In this document: one piece after another, positions 12,180-22,338 of the stretch | Layout of the letters: each line of letters starts with the position of its first letter | How positions within the stretch are numbered: the stretch's first letter is position 1 | Made by a program: the position numbers and the translations under genes | The notes under the pieces: generated by a model | Seen by the model: the letters and a program-made list of their open reading frames with translations, nothing else | Database searches by the model: none | What the model was told of the DNA's origin: nothing | DNA from: Acanthacorydalis orientalis | Taxonomy: Eukaryota > Arthropoda > Insecta > Megaloptera > Corydalidae | Direction: 5' to 3' | Assembly (NCBI GenBank): GCA_034766995.1 | Contig: CM068325.1 | Coordinates: 1,450,969 to 1,514,968, forward strand | DNA length: 64,000 bases

Positions 12180-13560
12180 GTTCGACGCAAACTGATTTTT
12201 TTTATTTTACACTGAACGCAGATTTCTCTGGTTGGATGTTTTCTTTTTTTGCTATAATGGTGAAAAGGCTTCCTTTCAGTCTAGAATTCTCACGAACATC
12301 TTTATCCGGTCGAAAATAGTCGGTATTGAGCCGTTCAGACGAATCAATACTGACTCCTAACATACATTCAACGGCACTCTTGGTCCGGAAAAAAGCTGTA
12401 ACTCTTTGATTTTGAGCCGACTTCATTATTAACCGAGTATCCAAATGTTCCGTGAATTCTTACAAGAACCCTAGACGTCGACTTTATTTTGATGTTTTGT
12501 GTGATGGATTATTTTCAGAGTATACGATACAAGCTGCAAGAGCCGATATATCTAGCAAATTATAAAAAAGTGGCAACAGAAAACGATAGGTTTTTCTTTT
12601 CGTTGCATATTGACGGACCATTTTATCCATCGTATCGACACGACCTTCTGTTTTGTTATAAAAAGAGTATTATATTTGGGTTTCTTTTCGCTTCTGAAAT
12701 TTCGTTATCAAGATACATCGTAGACAGTTAAACCACACCCTCGTTTTTTCGATACACAATAACATTTTTTTTCCCACTACAACCAAATACAGTTGACAAT
12801 TCTTTCCGCCGTGGCGAGGCGTTGAACTCTGGAAGCAGGCGAGATTTGTTTTTTTTTTTTTTTTATTGTGCCTACCATGGATAACCGCCAACTTTGCAAA
12901 TTATCAGCAGAAGAAATTGTTGCAGAAAAGTCGTCCATCGTAATATTTCCACCGGTGCTTTTATAACATCATAACCAAATCGTTTACAACTCTTTCTCTT
13001 TTGTTTACTTCTCTGATATTGTTGGCATAATCTGTGTATATGTGGCTTGTCAACGGATCGTATGTTTCAGCGTCGTAATCCGGTCACAATTTTATACCGT
13101 ATTTTGCTGGTTTCGACGGAATGTGTTGTGTGAATTTCGCGCGAAGTCCACAAGGAAACAGTTGCTCGTCCACAGTAGCATTAACAGATCGCCTATAGTT
13201 ATGTCGTAGATCTGTAATCAATAATGTCACTAATCGGTACTGCTTTATCGGTAGCCTGCCTTGTTTCTCTGGTATTTTGTTGATCGGGACGAATAAATCT
13301 TATGACATTTCTAAAACGCTTTGCGAACGTTATCGATCTGTAAAGAGGGTGAGTATCTCTTACCGAAGCGTTTCAAGCCATTCAGAATTCGAATCACGGG
13401 ACCCCACAATCAATAAAATACCGAGATATTCCATAAGTTCTTCTTCGTTAATATATTCCCAAGTAAGTTGGCTGCTCTCGGATCTTCTTTCATTAGAATA
13501 TTCATATATCTCGCGAGATTTTCAATTGGTGTTTCTGCATATTATTGTTTAAATAGTTGG
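12180..13560 (-). pseudogene. piggyBac-like transposase pseudogene
   Basis: Read on the minus strand from right to left, fragments follow the piggyBac DDE order: LTWEYINEEELMEYLGILL near 13430-13500, IRPDQQNTRETRQATDKAVP near 13240-13290, VDEQLFPCGLRAKF and SKPAKYGIKL near 13090-13180, then YNKTEGRVDTMDKMVRQY near 12590-12650 and the helical tail PLFYNLLDISALAACIVY near 12510-12560. Frameshifts and stops separate almost every block. The 'NKTxGGVDxMD' motif is the strongest identification. It is a relic of a TTAA-specific transposon. No TTAA-flanked termini were identified. Confidence 0.87.
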
Positions 13561-14220
13561 ATGGATTACGGCACAGAGTATTTCAACATCGCTTAAATTC
13601 TTTGTACTCGGGATCGGCCCGGTGAAGCGAACCTCTCGAAAAGTATTTTGCCGAATACAACGTCGGAGACCTGGCATTTTTTTCTTCCGAAGAAATTCCA
13701 TAGAAAACATACGGAATATATATATATATATACACATTTGTATATACTTCCAAACAATGAATCAGGCTGCAAGATATACAATTTTTCGTTTAATCTTTCT
13801 TCATTATTCGAGGTTGATGACTTTTCATACCGTGAAGTTTCACCTTCACGGAAATTGCCAACTAGTGACAATTATTTACCGAATAAATTTTAAATGAGAT
13901 ATTCGTTTGGTGTCGCTATGTGTTCATTCCAGTTTATATAAAATATAAGAATTCAAAGAAGAGGCTTCAATTCTCCACAGAGAATCTTTTCGCCACCGCT
14001 TGAATAACTTGCGTAAAAAACAAATCATTAACCAATAATAATCCACGCGGTCTACGCCACCGATGAACTTATTATAGTTCAGTGCTACTTGAGGTTTCTC
14101 TTAGTATCTGACTGAACACCGCCACATGCTATTCTTGACACGGTTTTCATCGATGCAGTATCATACGTACTAAGCACGGTATTGATTCGTTTATCTCTCT
14201 ATGACAGAGCTAATAAACTA
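13561..14220. other. intergenic, probably piggyBac flank
   Basis: Contains a short AT repeat near 13720-13735 and no recognised coding block. It may include decayed piggyBac N-terminal sequence, but I cannot support that motif by motif. Confidence 0.4.
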
Positions 14221-14221
14221 T

Positions 14222-15347
14222 TTTTGAAGTGAAACTTCTATGGGCGCGTTAGCGAGTGGCACAAACTTATCAACTGCATCGCTTGAAATATCTGTACGTT
14301 CGACATCATTTTCATTGTCAATGTTAATTTTTTCGGATGATTTGTTCTCTGTCTTTTATTTTACTAAGTTTTCATAAATTTGCTGATATTCGCTGTAACA
14401 TTTCATTAAATCTTGTCTCAATTTCAAGGCTCGGTGAATGTTTGGATCATTGTCTATGACGGCACTTTCCAATTTTTTGCCTAATTCGAGAGCTTTACAA
14501 AGATTTTCTGCAGTGAGTGAATTTGTTTCTTCGTAGTCCATGTCACATTCATCATTAGGTCGGGTTTCAGATATTATATGAATGAAGTCAATATCAGTTA
14601 ATTCACGATCTACTAATGACTCATTAAAGTCATACTCATTTGAATTGCCAACGCGTTCTCATTCACACTTTGTGACAAAGTATTAGTACTGGATATCCCT
14701 TCTTCAGTTGTCTGGACAGTATTGCCTGGTACAACTACTTGTGGTCATATTGCTTTCCAGCACGCATTTAAAGTCGAGTATTTTATATCATTTAAAGCCA
14801 AAGAAATATTCTTAGCGCAATTTAAAATATTATATCGTTTTAAAACTTTTGAAATCGTTTTTCTTTGGACAGTTTTAAGTTCTTGTCTGATATTGTCACC
14901 AATCTCGGTATTCTTGAGGCGAGTTGTCGAGCCTTAGGATTAAATCCCTATTATCTAGACTTTAACATGTATTTTTAGCAATCTTGCTGTTTTCTGTTCC
15001 AAATCTTGATTTTTGCGCTAGGAAAATGCTTTTGAAATCGTGAGAGATCCATCATTTTCTAGTTTATTAAAAATATCATTGAAAGTCCGTTTAATGTAAT
15101 CAATTTGGAAGGTAGCAATTGTGCCTTGATTTAAAGGTCGGATCAAAGTTCAAGTAAGAATTTGCGTCAATTTGATATATAATAAATACAATGAAAAATT
15201 ATATCAAATGAAATCTATCTGACCGCTTAAAATGTGATCGCTTTAATCAATACCACGTGTAAAAAGTGCAGCGTAAATAGAGGTATAATTTGTCGCGTAA
15301 AAAAAATCGTGTAAGAAAAGTCCCGCGTAAATTGAGGGACGGGTGTG

Positions 15348-15352
<5 letters not shown>
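14222..15352 (-). mobile_element. Tigger/pogo-like element, truncated
   Basis: The right end is GCGTAAATTGAGGGACGGGT, with several subterminal GCGTAAA motifs, the mirror of the CCCGTCCCTCAATTCACGCG end at 59676 and 60449. Interior sequence from 14265 to 14660 is collinear with 60715-61090. The minus strand at 14356-14541 keeps a 61-codon piece (LCKALELGKKLESAVIDNDP) of the transposase tail. The left end is missing. Confidence 0.75.
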
Positions 15353-15412
<60 letters not shown>

Positions 15413-15441
15413 TATAAATATATATGTATATACATATATAC

Positions 15442-15514
<73 letters not shown>

Positions 15515-15536
15515 CGTATATATATATACACATATA

Positions 15537-15586
<50 letters not shown>

Positions 15587-15593
15587 CGTATAT

Positions 15594-15657
<64 letters not shown>
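15353..15657. repeat. long (AT)n microsatellite
   Basis: About 300 bp of AT repeat with regular TAC/TAA/TGT interruptions, between the Tigger end and an RTE 3' fragment. Confidence 0.97.
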
Positions 15658-15659
<2 letters not shown>

Positions 15660-15818
15660 AAGGAATATGAAAAGACCCAGAAAGACACCAATGAACGGAT
15701 GGGACAAGGATATTAAAAACTTTCTTGGAAAACTGTGGAAAAGAGAGGCACTGAACCGAACAAAATGGAAAATCATGGAAGAGGCCTTTATCCAGCATCG
15801 GATTAACAGGGGCTGATG
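15658..15818 (+). mobile_element. RTE retrotransposon 3'-end fragment
   Basis: Encodes [20 protein letters not shown], the extreme C terminus of an RTE polyprotein (family pattern 'GKxWxRxAQDRxxWxxxEEA'), and ends GGGGCTGATGATGATATAT. It is near-identical to the 3' end of the larger element at 17680-19922. 5' truncation and a short microsatellite 3' tail are typical of RTE. Confidence 0.88.
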
Positions 15819-15821
15819 ATG

Positions 15822-15858
<37 letters not shown>
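15819..15858. repeat. (AT)n(GT)n microsatellite
   Basis: Begins as the 3' tail of the RTE fragment and passes into GT repeat up to the next element. Confidence 0.9.
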
Positions 15859-15861
<3 letters not shown>

Positions 15862-16253
15862 TCCCGCTTTCACTGTGGTCCGATTCGGCGGACCACAATT
15901 GTATGCGAATAAGGAAATGCGTAATTGTACGGATAAACAACAAACTTTATTTTCTGTAAAGTTACAAAAGGAATGACAAAACAAATGTAAAAAGGTAGAA
16001 AATGGGAAAGAATGGATGCTGCAGTGGAGCACGGCGTCGTCACTGCAGTCCGAGTTACTGTTATAATCTATCGAGTCTCAATTGTTGCTGTTAATTGTAT
16101 TTTATTCAGCCTGTGATCCACCATTGTCGCCAGCCGTGCGCACGTGCTTGAGCGGGGCCAAGCACATGCCACAAGGCGGTTCATCAAAGGCGGCTGATTG
16201 CTGATTGAAATGAGGGTTTGGTGTACACTGGGCTCGAGGTTACAAGAATCCCG

Positions 16254-16257
<4 letters not shown>
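15859..16257 (+). mobile_element. possible solo LTR
   Basis: A 399-bp block of normal base composition between two AT/GT arrays, starting TGTTCCCGC and ending CCCGAACA, so the termini form a 5-bp TGTTC/GAACA inverted repeat as in LTRs. It contains ACTTTATTTTCTG near 15948. No target duplication can be confirmed because both flanks are microsatellite. Strand is unknown and set as read. Confidence 0.4.

Positions 16258-16306
<49 letters not shown>
16258..16306. repeat. (AT)n microsatellite
   Basis: AT repeat directly after the LTR-like block and before R1 copy d. Confidence 0.95.
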
Positions 16307-16309
<3 letters not shown>

Positions 16310-16319
16310 AATATAGAAG

Positions 16320-16574
16320 ATATATGAAGATGAATTTCGTATTTTACGTGGAATTCATAATTTTAGAATAATTATAAACCTGTGTTAAAATTGAACATTT
16401 CCGAATGGGAATGTATACGAGTGCTAATATTCAAATTACACGTATTCAAACCTCCCGCACAAATATCGTGAGGACAGTGCCATCTAGCCCTGTCTCGCGG
16501 AGTTAACACCAAAGCACTCCTCTTTCAAACGTTTTCATGCCATAGTTTTTTAACCCAAACCTTGTCATCTAGAG
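16320..16574 (-). repeat. dispersed repeat R1, copy d
   Basis: R1 in reverse orientation (hairpin arm first, then CCTCCCGCACAAATATCG, TTTTTTAACCC and CTTGTCATCTAGAG). A hAT element interrupts it at ATCTAGAG; the short remainder follows at 17571-17600. Confidence 0.75.
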
Positions 16575-17570
<996 letters not shown>

Positions 17571-17633
17571 ATCTAGAGGCTCTTCATCTATGCTATTCAA
17601 TTTTGATGGACTTAAATGGACACACACATACAT

Positions 17634-17635
<2 letters not shown>

Positions 17636-17679
<44 letters not shown>
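17636..17679. repeat. (AT)n microsatellite at RTE 3' end
   Basis: AT repeat that directly continues the minus-strand 3' end of the RTE element. Confidence 0.95.
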
Positions 17680-17680
<1 letters not shown>

Positions 17681-17692
17681 TCATTATCATCT

Positions 17693-17977
17693 TCAGCCTC
17701 TGTTAATCCACTGCTGGATAAAGGCCTCTTCCATGATTTTCCATTTTGTTCGATTCAGTGCCTCTCTTTTCCACAGATTTCCAAGAAAGTTTCTAATATC
17801 CTTATCCGATCTGTTCATTGGTCTCTTTCTCGGTCTTTTCATATTCCTTGGTTCCCAGTCAATAATTTTTTCGTCCATCGGTTGTCCTCTCTTCTTGCGA
17901 CACGTCCCGTCCATTTCCATTTCAGACTCTTCACTCTTCTTATTATATCTGTGACTCCTGTTTGTTATCGTATCCAT
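17693..17977 (-). pseudogene. RTE polyprotein C-terminal tail
   Basis: A 94-codon frame with RPMDEKIIDW-like spacing, [19 protein letters not shown] and [14 protein letters not shown], the end of RTE proteins. The same tail occurs in truncated copies at 15658 and 62155. Confidence 0.9.
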
Positions 17978-18417
17978 TCTATTCTCTTTCTACCTCTTCT
18001 TGTTATTCCCAACATGCATCTTTCCATACTTCGTTGTATTGTTTGGAGTCTTTGAACTATTTTGGCGTTAAGCGCCCATGTTTCGCTGCCGTAGGTAAGG
18101 ACCGGTAGTACACACTGATCGAATACTTTTTTCTTTAAACAGAGTCGGATTGTTGATTTCAATATCGAGGCGTTTCGTCCGAAAGAGCTCCATCCCAATT
18201 TTATTCTCCTGTTTACTTCTTCAGTGAATGATCCATCTCTGTTGATAAGCTGGCCTAGATAGCTTACATATTTCGTAACTTCTTTTATTTCCGTTCCTTT
18301 TATTTCAATTTTCTTCGGACAGACGAACGCATCGAACGGTACTTTTGTCTTTGTACGATTCATGTTGAGGCCGATTTTTTGTCTGGCATCGTTTAGTTCT
18401 TCTATCCTCTTTTGCAA
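17965..18417 (-). pseudogene. RTE RT thumb and C-terminal region
   Basis: A 150-codon frame with KIGLNMNRTKTK, SYLGQLINRDGSF, EVNRRIKLGWSSFG, PVLTYGSETWALNAKIVQRL and RSMERCMLGITRRGRKR, all characteristic of the RTE/BovB C-terminal RT region. It is displaced by a frameshift from the catalytic core (overlap near 18402-18417). Confidence 0.92.
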
Positions 18418-18965
18418 CTCTTCGGAGTATTTGCGAAAATAACTACATCATCGGCAAACCGGAGACGGCTTAATCTTTCGCTCTTTATCTCGATTCCCTT
18501 GTCCTCCCAGTCGAGCGTTTTGAATACTTCTTCCAAGGCCGCAGTAAACAATTTCGGAGAAATTGCATCTCCCTGTCTTACACCTCTCTCGATTTTTATC
18601 TTTCTTGTTTCTTCATGTAGCTTCACTGACATCGTTGCTCGTTTATAGATGTTATCTAGCAGCTCGATATATGCGCCCTCTATTCCCTGGTCCTTCAATG
18701 TAAATATTACCGACAAGATGGCGATGGAGTCGAAAGCCTTCTCGTAGTCTATAAATCCAAGACACACCGGTATTCGGTATCCATTTGACCGGCTTATTAC
18801 TTCTCTCACCGCTTGAATATGATCCATTGTACTAAATCCGGTTCTAAATCCTGCTTGTTCTCTTAGTTGGGCGAAATCTAGTCGCACTTGCAGACGTTTC
18901 GAAATTATTTTTGTAAAGATCTTATATATCGTTGGTAGTAAACTAATCGGCCGATAATTTTTCAA
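18402..18965 (-). pseudogene. RTE reverse transcriptase core
   Basis: A 187-codon frame beginning NYRPISLLPTIYKIF, with GFRTGFSTMDHIQAVRE, motif A FIDYEKAFDS (catalytic Asp at residue 73), motif B RGVRQGDAISPKLF (residues 127-140) and motif C RLRFADDVVIFA (FADD at 170-173). All three catalytic Asp positions are present. It copies element RNA at nicked target DNA. The frame continues, shifted, into the next segment, and the N-terminal side is broken between 18965 and 19322, so it is not a complete gene. Confidence 0.93.
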
Positions 18966-19321
18966 ATCTTCTTTATCTCCTTTCTTGTGTAGAAGAATTG
19001 CGCTGGCTTCGTTCCATTTATCCGAGATAGTTCTTTTTTGTATACAAGCAGTGTATATATCAGCGAGAACTTTTTCTGTTTTTTCTCCTACTAATTTGAC
19101 GATTTCTGCATTAACCCATCATTTCCGGCTGCTCTTCCGTTTTTCATATTCTTTATTGTATATGTAACTTCTTCCGGTAGCACGGGTGGGACACCTTGGT
19201 TTGTATGTTTCCTATTCTCGTTTTCTTTGTTACATGTATTTTTGTATAGGTCTGTGTAGAATTCTTCTACTCTTTTAATGATTTTCTTTTTGTTGAAAAT
19301 TCTGCTCCCATCATATAATTT

Positions 19322-19780
19322 CTAGGCAGTTATATGTTCTTTGCCAATCGTTAAGCCCTGTTTCGTTTTTCGGTAGCTTTTATTTTCTTCGATAGTCTTC
19401 TTAATTAGTTCATTGTTGTACTTTCGAACGTCTTCTCTAATACACTTCCTCACTGTTTTGCCAAGTTCGATATATTCGATTCGATGTTTCACGTTATCTG
19501 TAATTTTTATTTCTCTTCTCTTCTTCATTAGACATTTAGCTGTTTGTGATATTTTCCTATCTGATTTTATTTTAAGCGTTCCTCCTATTTCTTGCACGGA
19601 CTCTTTGATAATTTCAACCACTTTTTCTTCTACATTCGCATCTACGTTCTCCAATATATCAAAACGGTTTCTTAATTCTGTTTCAAATTCTACATTTCTC
19701 TCTTCTAGGGTTTGAATATTAATTGTCTTTCTCGGAGTCCTGAAAAGTTTTCTTCTTTCCAGTCTCGCATTTATGCGCAT
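19322..19780 (-). pseudogene. RTE endonuclease-RT linker
   Basis: A 152-codon frame with ETELRNRFDILENVDANVEE and a basic ISQTAKCLMKKRREIK stretch, the linker between endonuclease and RT in RTE proteins. Upstream sequence (19790-19910) still encodes the tail of the endonuclease domain. Confidence 0.85.
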
Positions 19781-19921
19781 TCTGCTCTTATCATCCGATG
19801 ATCGTTCCCGGCATTAAATCTATTTAATACGGAACAATCTTCCACAATTGATTTTTTATTTACCAGCATGTAGTCTATTTCGTTTTCTAATTATTGAGAC
19901 CTTTCCATGTCCATTTCCTTT

Positions 19922-19922
<1 letters not shown>

Positions 19923-19961
<39 letters not shown>
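19923..19961. repeat. (AT)n microsatellite
   Basis: AT repeat at the truncated 5' side of the RTE element. Confidence 0.95.
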
Positions 19962-19964
<3 letters not shown>

Positions 19965-20203
19965 GCATGCTTCATACATTTTTTAAAAAATTCGCATACA
20001 ATAAAATGCATACGGAAAATTAAATATATGACAACTTTTAATTTATGAAGTCCATTTTATTGTCATTGAAATAAGCTTGTTGTGAATGAAATTTAACAAG
20101 AAAATCCGTTTACCACAAAAATCAAATGTTAATTTTATTATTCTATCTCGTAATCAAGTGTATATAATATTGAGTACAATCGTTGGCGTAGGTGCATCCT
20201 TCT

Positions 20204-20237
20204 TCAGTTCATAACGACCGACCGAAGGAGTTAGTTG
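20204..20237 (+). promoter_or_regulatory. candidate core promoter (Inr + DPE)
   Basis: TCAGTT at 20204-20209 matches the arthropod initiator TCAKTY, giving +1 at A20206. AGTTG at 20233-20237 is a perfect RGWYV downstream promoter element at exactly +28 to +32. A TATATAAT lies at 20161-20168, 45 bp upstream, too far to be the TATA box for this start. Short motifs, so chance agreement is possible. Confidence 0.45.
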
Positions 20238-20323
20238 AATCAGAACCACCCACAACAATTCGAAAGCTTCACAAAAGTTAGGCGCTAGTCGTCGAACGTT
20301 TCTGGACCACTCGAAACAGCCAG
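20206..20323 (+). other. putative non-coding exon 1 of the nuclease-NACHT-ankyrin gene
   Basis: Ends AACAGCCAG|GTAAGAA, a near-consensus 5' splice site at 20323/20324. The matching acceptor is ATTCAATTTAACAG|G ending at 20924, giving a 601-bp 5'-UTR intron. Exon 2 then begins at 20925, with the ATG 22 bases later. The exon lies within mariner-derived sequence. Prediction from splice signals only. Confidence 0.5.
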
Positions 20324-20946
20324 GTAAGAAAAATTTATATTAATTTAAAGGTGATAAACCGGAATTATTTTTCTACCAACCTAACAATAGGAAACATATA
20401 GGCTACAAAATTAACAGGTTCAGTAACGGATACACTTTGAGAAATGATCAGAACTAGAGTAAACTTCATTTAACATATCCGATACAGATCGAACGATTGA
20501 ATCTAGTTGACAGAACGTCGGTTAGAAATTATAAAATGCAAAATATTTACAATAACAGAATTATTATTTTAATAAGTTAACAGAATATGATGAAATGCAT
20601 GTTTTCTTTTCATAGAGAACATTCCAGTTTATATTTTTGTAATGTGTACATCCGTATTTTCCTATTTTCATCGACATTAAAAATGTTTACTTGATAAACG
20701 GAATATTAAAAAATGAAAAGGATACACTGATCCGTACCTTTTCTAATATTTGGCAAAGAGATCAAACAAAAAATTTAAATTTAAATACGTTTCTTGAGTG
20801 TTTGATACTAATTATCAATCAAATAATTAATACTAAATTTATTAATAACTTTGTAAAAAAATGATCTTTTTTAATCATGTGTCGATTGTTACGATCGTGA
20901 AATTGAAAGCATTCAATTTAACAGGTGCATAAAAAGTGTTTCAAAC

Positions 20947-22338
20947 ATGACTTCCACACGAGCAACATCGTCGTCGCAATCGTCGGATCAGATAAGTCCA
21001 CTGGACGGGAACGACCAGATCCGAGACGTGAAGAACTACACGGCAGCGGGCGAAAAAATAAAGTCGCACGGTGTCACTTATCACGATCACGTGATAATGC
21101 TGTACCTATGCAAGTTTATGAAGAAGCAGAACTTCAAATTCAATCTCACGTGCGAAGTGGACGAAGCGGGGAAATTCGACGACATTGTGATCTTCTACGA
21201 GGAAGACGATCGCATTTCGTGCAGAATGGTTCAGGTGAAAAGTAAAGACGACAGCTCTAAGATATTAACGAAGGAAATTCTCTTCAATGATAAAAATGAG
21301 AAAAATAATCCTTTCGATTTGACCACGTATTTTCTATCGTACCTAAAGATCGTGTTCAAACATAAATTCGAGCAGAAATTCAATTGTGAAATCGAAGATC
21401 TTATTCTACACACGAACATCGACGTCGGCGACGAGTTAAAAAAAGATTTGGAGAAGTACAAGGACGAATTACTCGTATTAAGAAGATGCTATCGTTTTAA
21501 AAACGAACAGTCTGAATTCGAGAAAAATTCAGCCGAAAAGTTATCCAAATTCATGGAGGACGAAATCACAAAGAGAGAAGCAAAACTGAAAACAATAAAA
21601 GATAAACAAAGTAAAAAGACGGCGACGAAACAAGATACCACATATTATGAAGAAAACAAATACATAATGGATTTAAAGGGACTTACATCGGACGACAGAA
21701 AAAAATACATCGGCATATTTTTGAAAAAACTGAAATTGCACGTGAAACAACCAAGTAAAGACGAGCTGGAAAACTTGATTAAAGACGAAATAAAGAGATA
21801 TTTGAAGAATAATGGTGTGAGAAATTCAAATCAGTCCGTTGTTCGCACGCTTTTGTACAACAGAGTTTATACATTTCACAGTGATCCGAAGGTCACGGTA
21901 CTGACGGACAAACAAATGGCTGGTTGGCTCGAAGAAGCGAGCAGATGCTCCAAGACGAGTTTAGCAGCGTTTCACGACATGAATATGAACCTGCTGACGA
22001 CTCGAGGATATTCTGTAAGAGAAGAATCGGCCGAGCGACTGAAAACGGCCATCGAAGACAGCAATAAAAAATTTCTATTTATCATAGCGAACGCTGGCAC
22101 CGTCTTCGCTTCAGGCAAATTGAGCGACATATTCGAAGGTAAAAAATACAACCTGATCACGGAACGTCAATTTGTCAGCATATCAAGCGCAATCGAAAAA
22201 GATATCGGTATTGAAAAAACCGAGTACTTAATTATCACGCGCGAAGATGACGTGACGACGGACCTTGCAGACAAAATCGAGGCTTTGTTGGACAGAATTC
22301 AAGAGTCAGAGAACGTTTGCGTGGACTTGAAAAAATAA
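20947..22338 (+). CDS. nuclease-like N-terminal part of nuclease-NACHT-ankyrin protein
   Basis: 463 codons; start ATG at 20947 with A at -3, 22 bases after a predicted splice acceptor. Residues 1-25 are Ser/Thr-rich. Residues 40-100 resemble the PD-(D/E)xK fold of Mrr/Cap4 (DUF4297)-type nucleases: helix GVTYHDHVIMLYLCKF, E70, DD at 78-79, and Q96-V-K98 at the end of a beta strand (RMVQVKSK). Residues 100-330 are charged and mostly helical. Residues 374-460 form alternating strands and helices (FLFIIANAG, YLIITRED) typical of an alpha/beta linker. Role inferred: DNA-cleaving or DNA-binding effector of a STAND sensor. The frame ends at TAA 22336 right after six As and continues in the -1 frame as the NACHT part, so this is half of one gene rather than a separate protein. 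The catalytic assignment is by motif only. Alternatively it is an expressed short protein. Confidence 0.8.
   Translation: MTSTRATSSSQSSDQISPLDGNDQIRDVKNYTAAGEKIKSHGVTYHDHVIMLYLCKFMKKQNFKFNLTCEVDEAGKFDDIVIFYEEDDRISCRMVQVKSKDDSSKILTKEILFNDKNEKNNPFDLTTYFLSYLKIVFKHKFEQKFNCEIEDLILHTNIDVGDELKKDLEKYKDELLVLRRCYRFKNEQSEFEKNSAEKLSKFMEDEITKREAKLKTIKDKQSKKTATKQDTTYYEENKYIMDLKGLTSDDRKKYIGIFLKKLKLHVKQPSKDELENLIKDEIKRYLKNNGVRNSNQSVVRTLLYNRVYTFHSDPKVTVLTDKQMAGWLEEASRCSKTSLAAFHDMNMNLLTTRGYSVREESAERLKTAIEDSNKKFLFIIANAGTVFASGKLSDIFEGKKYNLITERQFVSISSAIEKDIGIEKTEYLIITREDDVTTDLADKIEALLDRIQESENVCVDLKK

Larger units (their letters stand above)
17680..19922 (-). mobile_element. RTE-clade non-LTR retrotransposon, 5'-truncated
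   Basis: Minus-strand coding order fits RTE. The C-terminal end of the apurinic-like endonuclease is near 19790-19910 (ending NDHRMIRAEC), followed by a linker (19322-19780), reverse transcriptase (18402-18965), RT thumb/C-terminal region (17965-18417) and C-terminal tail (17693-17977). The 3' end lies at an (AT)n array and the 5' end is cut at another. Several frameshifts and stops make it non-autonomous now, but the RT core is well preserved, so the insertion is fairly young. Confidence 0.92.
20185..20384 (-). mobile_element. mariner fragment hosting a putative first exon
   Basis: The reverse complement of 10598-10800 aligns base by base with this stretch (shared CCTTCTTCAGT, ACAATTCGA, CTTAGGCG/GTTAGGCG, TGGACCACT), and it ends in the mariner terminus ATTTTTCTACCAACCTAA at 20384. 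The opposite terminus is missing. The fragment lies immediately upstream of the nuclease-NACHT-ankyrin gene and includes a strong splice donor that is absent from the 10.6-kb copy. Confidence 0.82.

Noticed and set aside
15227..16032. Long open frames of alternating Tyr/Ile/Val/Cys codons
   Set aside because: They are translations of the (AT)n microsatellite on both strands (also at 1-292, 3059-3313 and 45531-45806); low complexity alone keeps them open.
22327..22338. Programmed -1 frameshift site
   Set aside because: The upstream frame reads G-AAA-AAA, not X-XXY-YYZ, so tandem slippage would mispair. Kept only as a less likely alternative to an indel.
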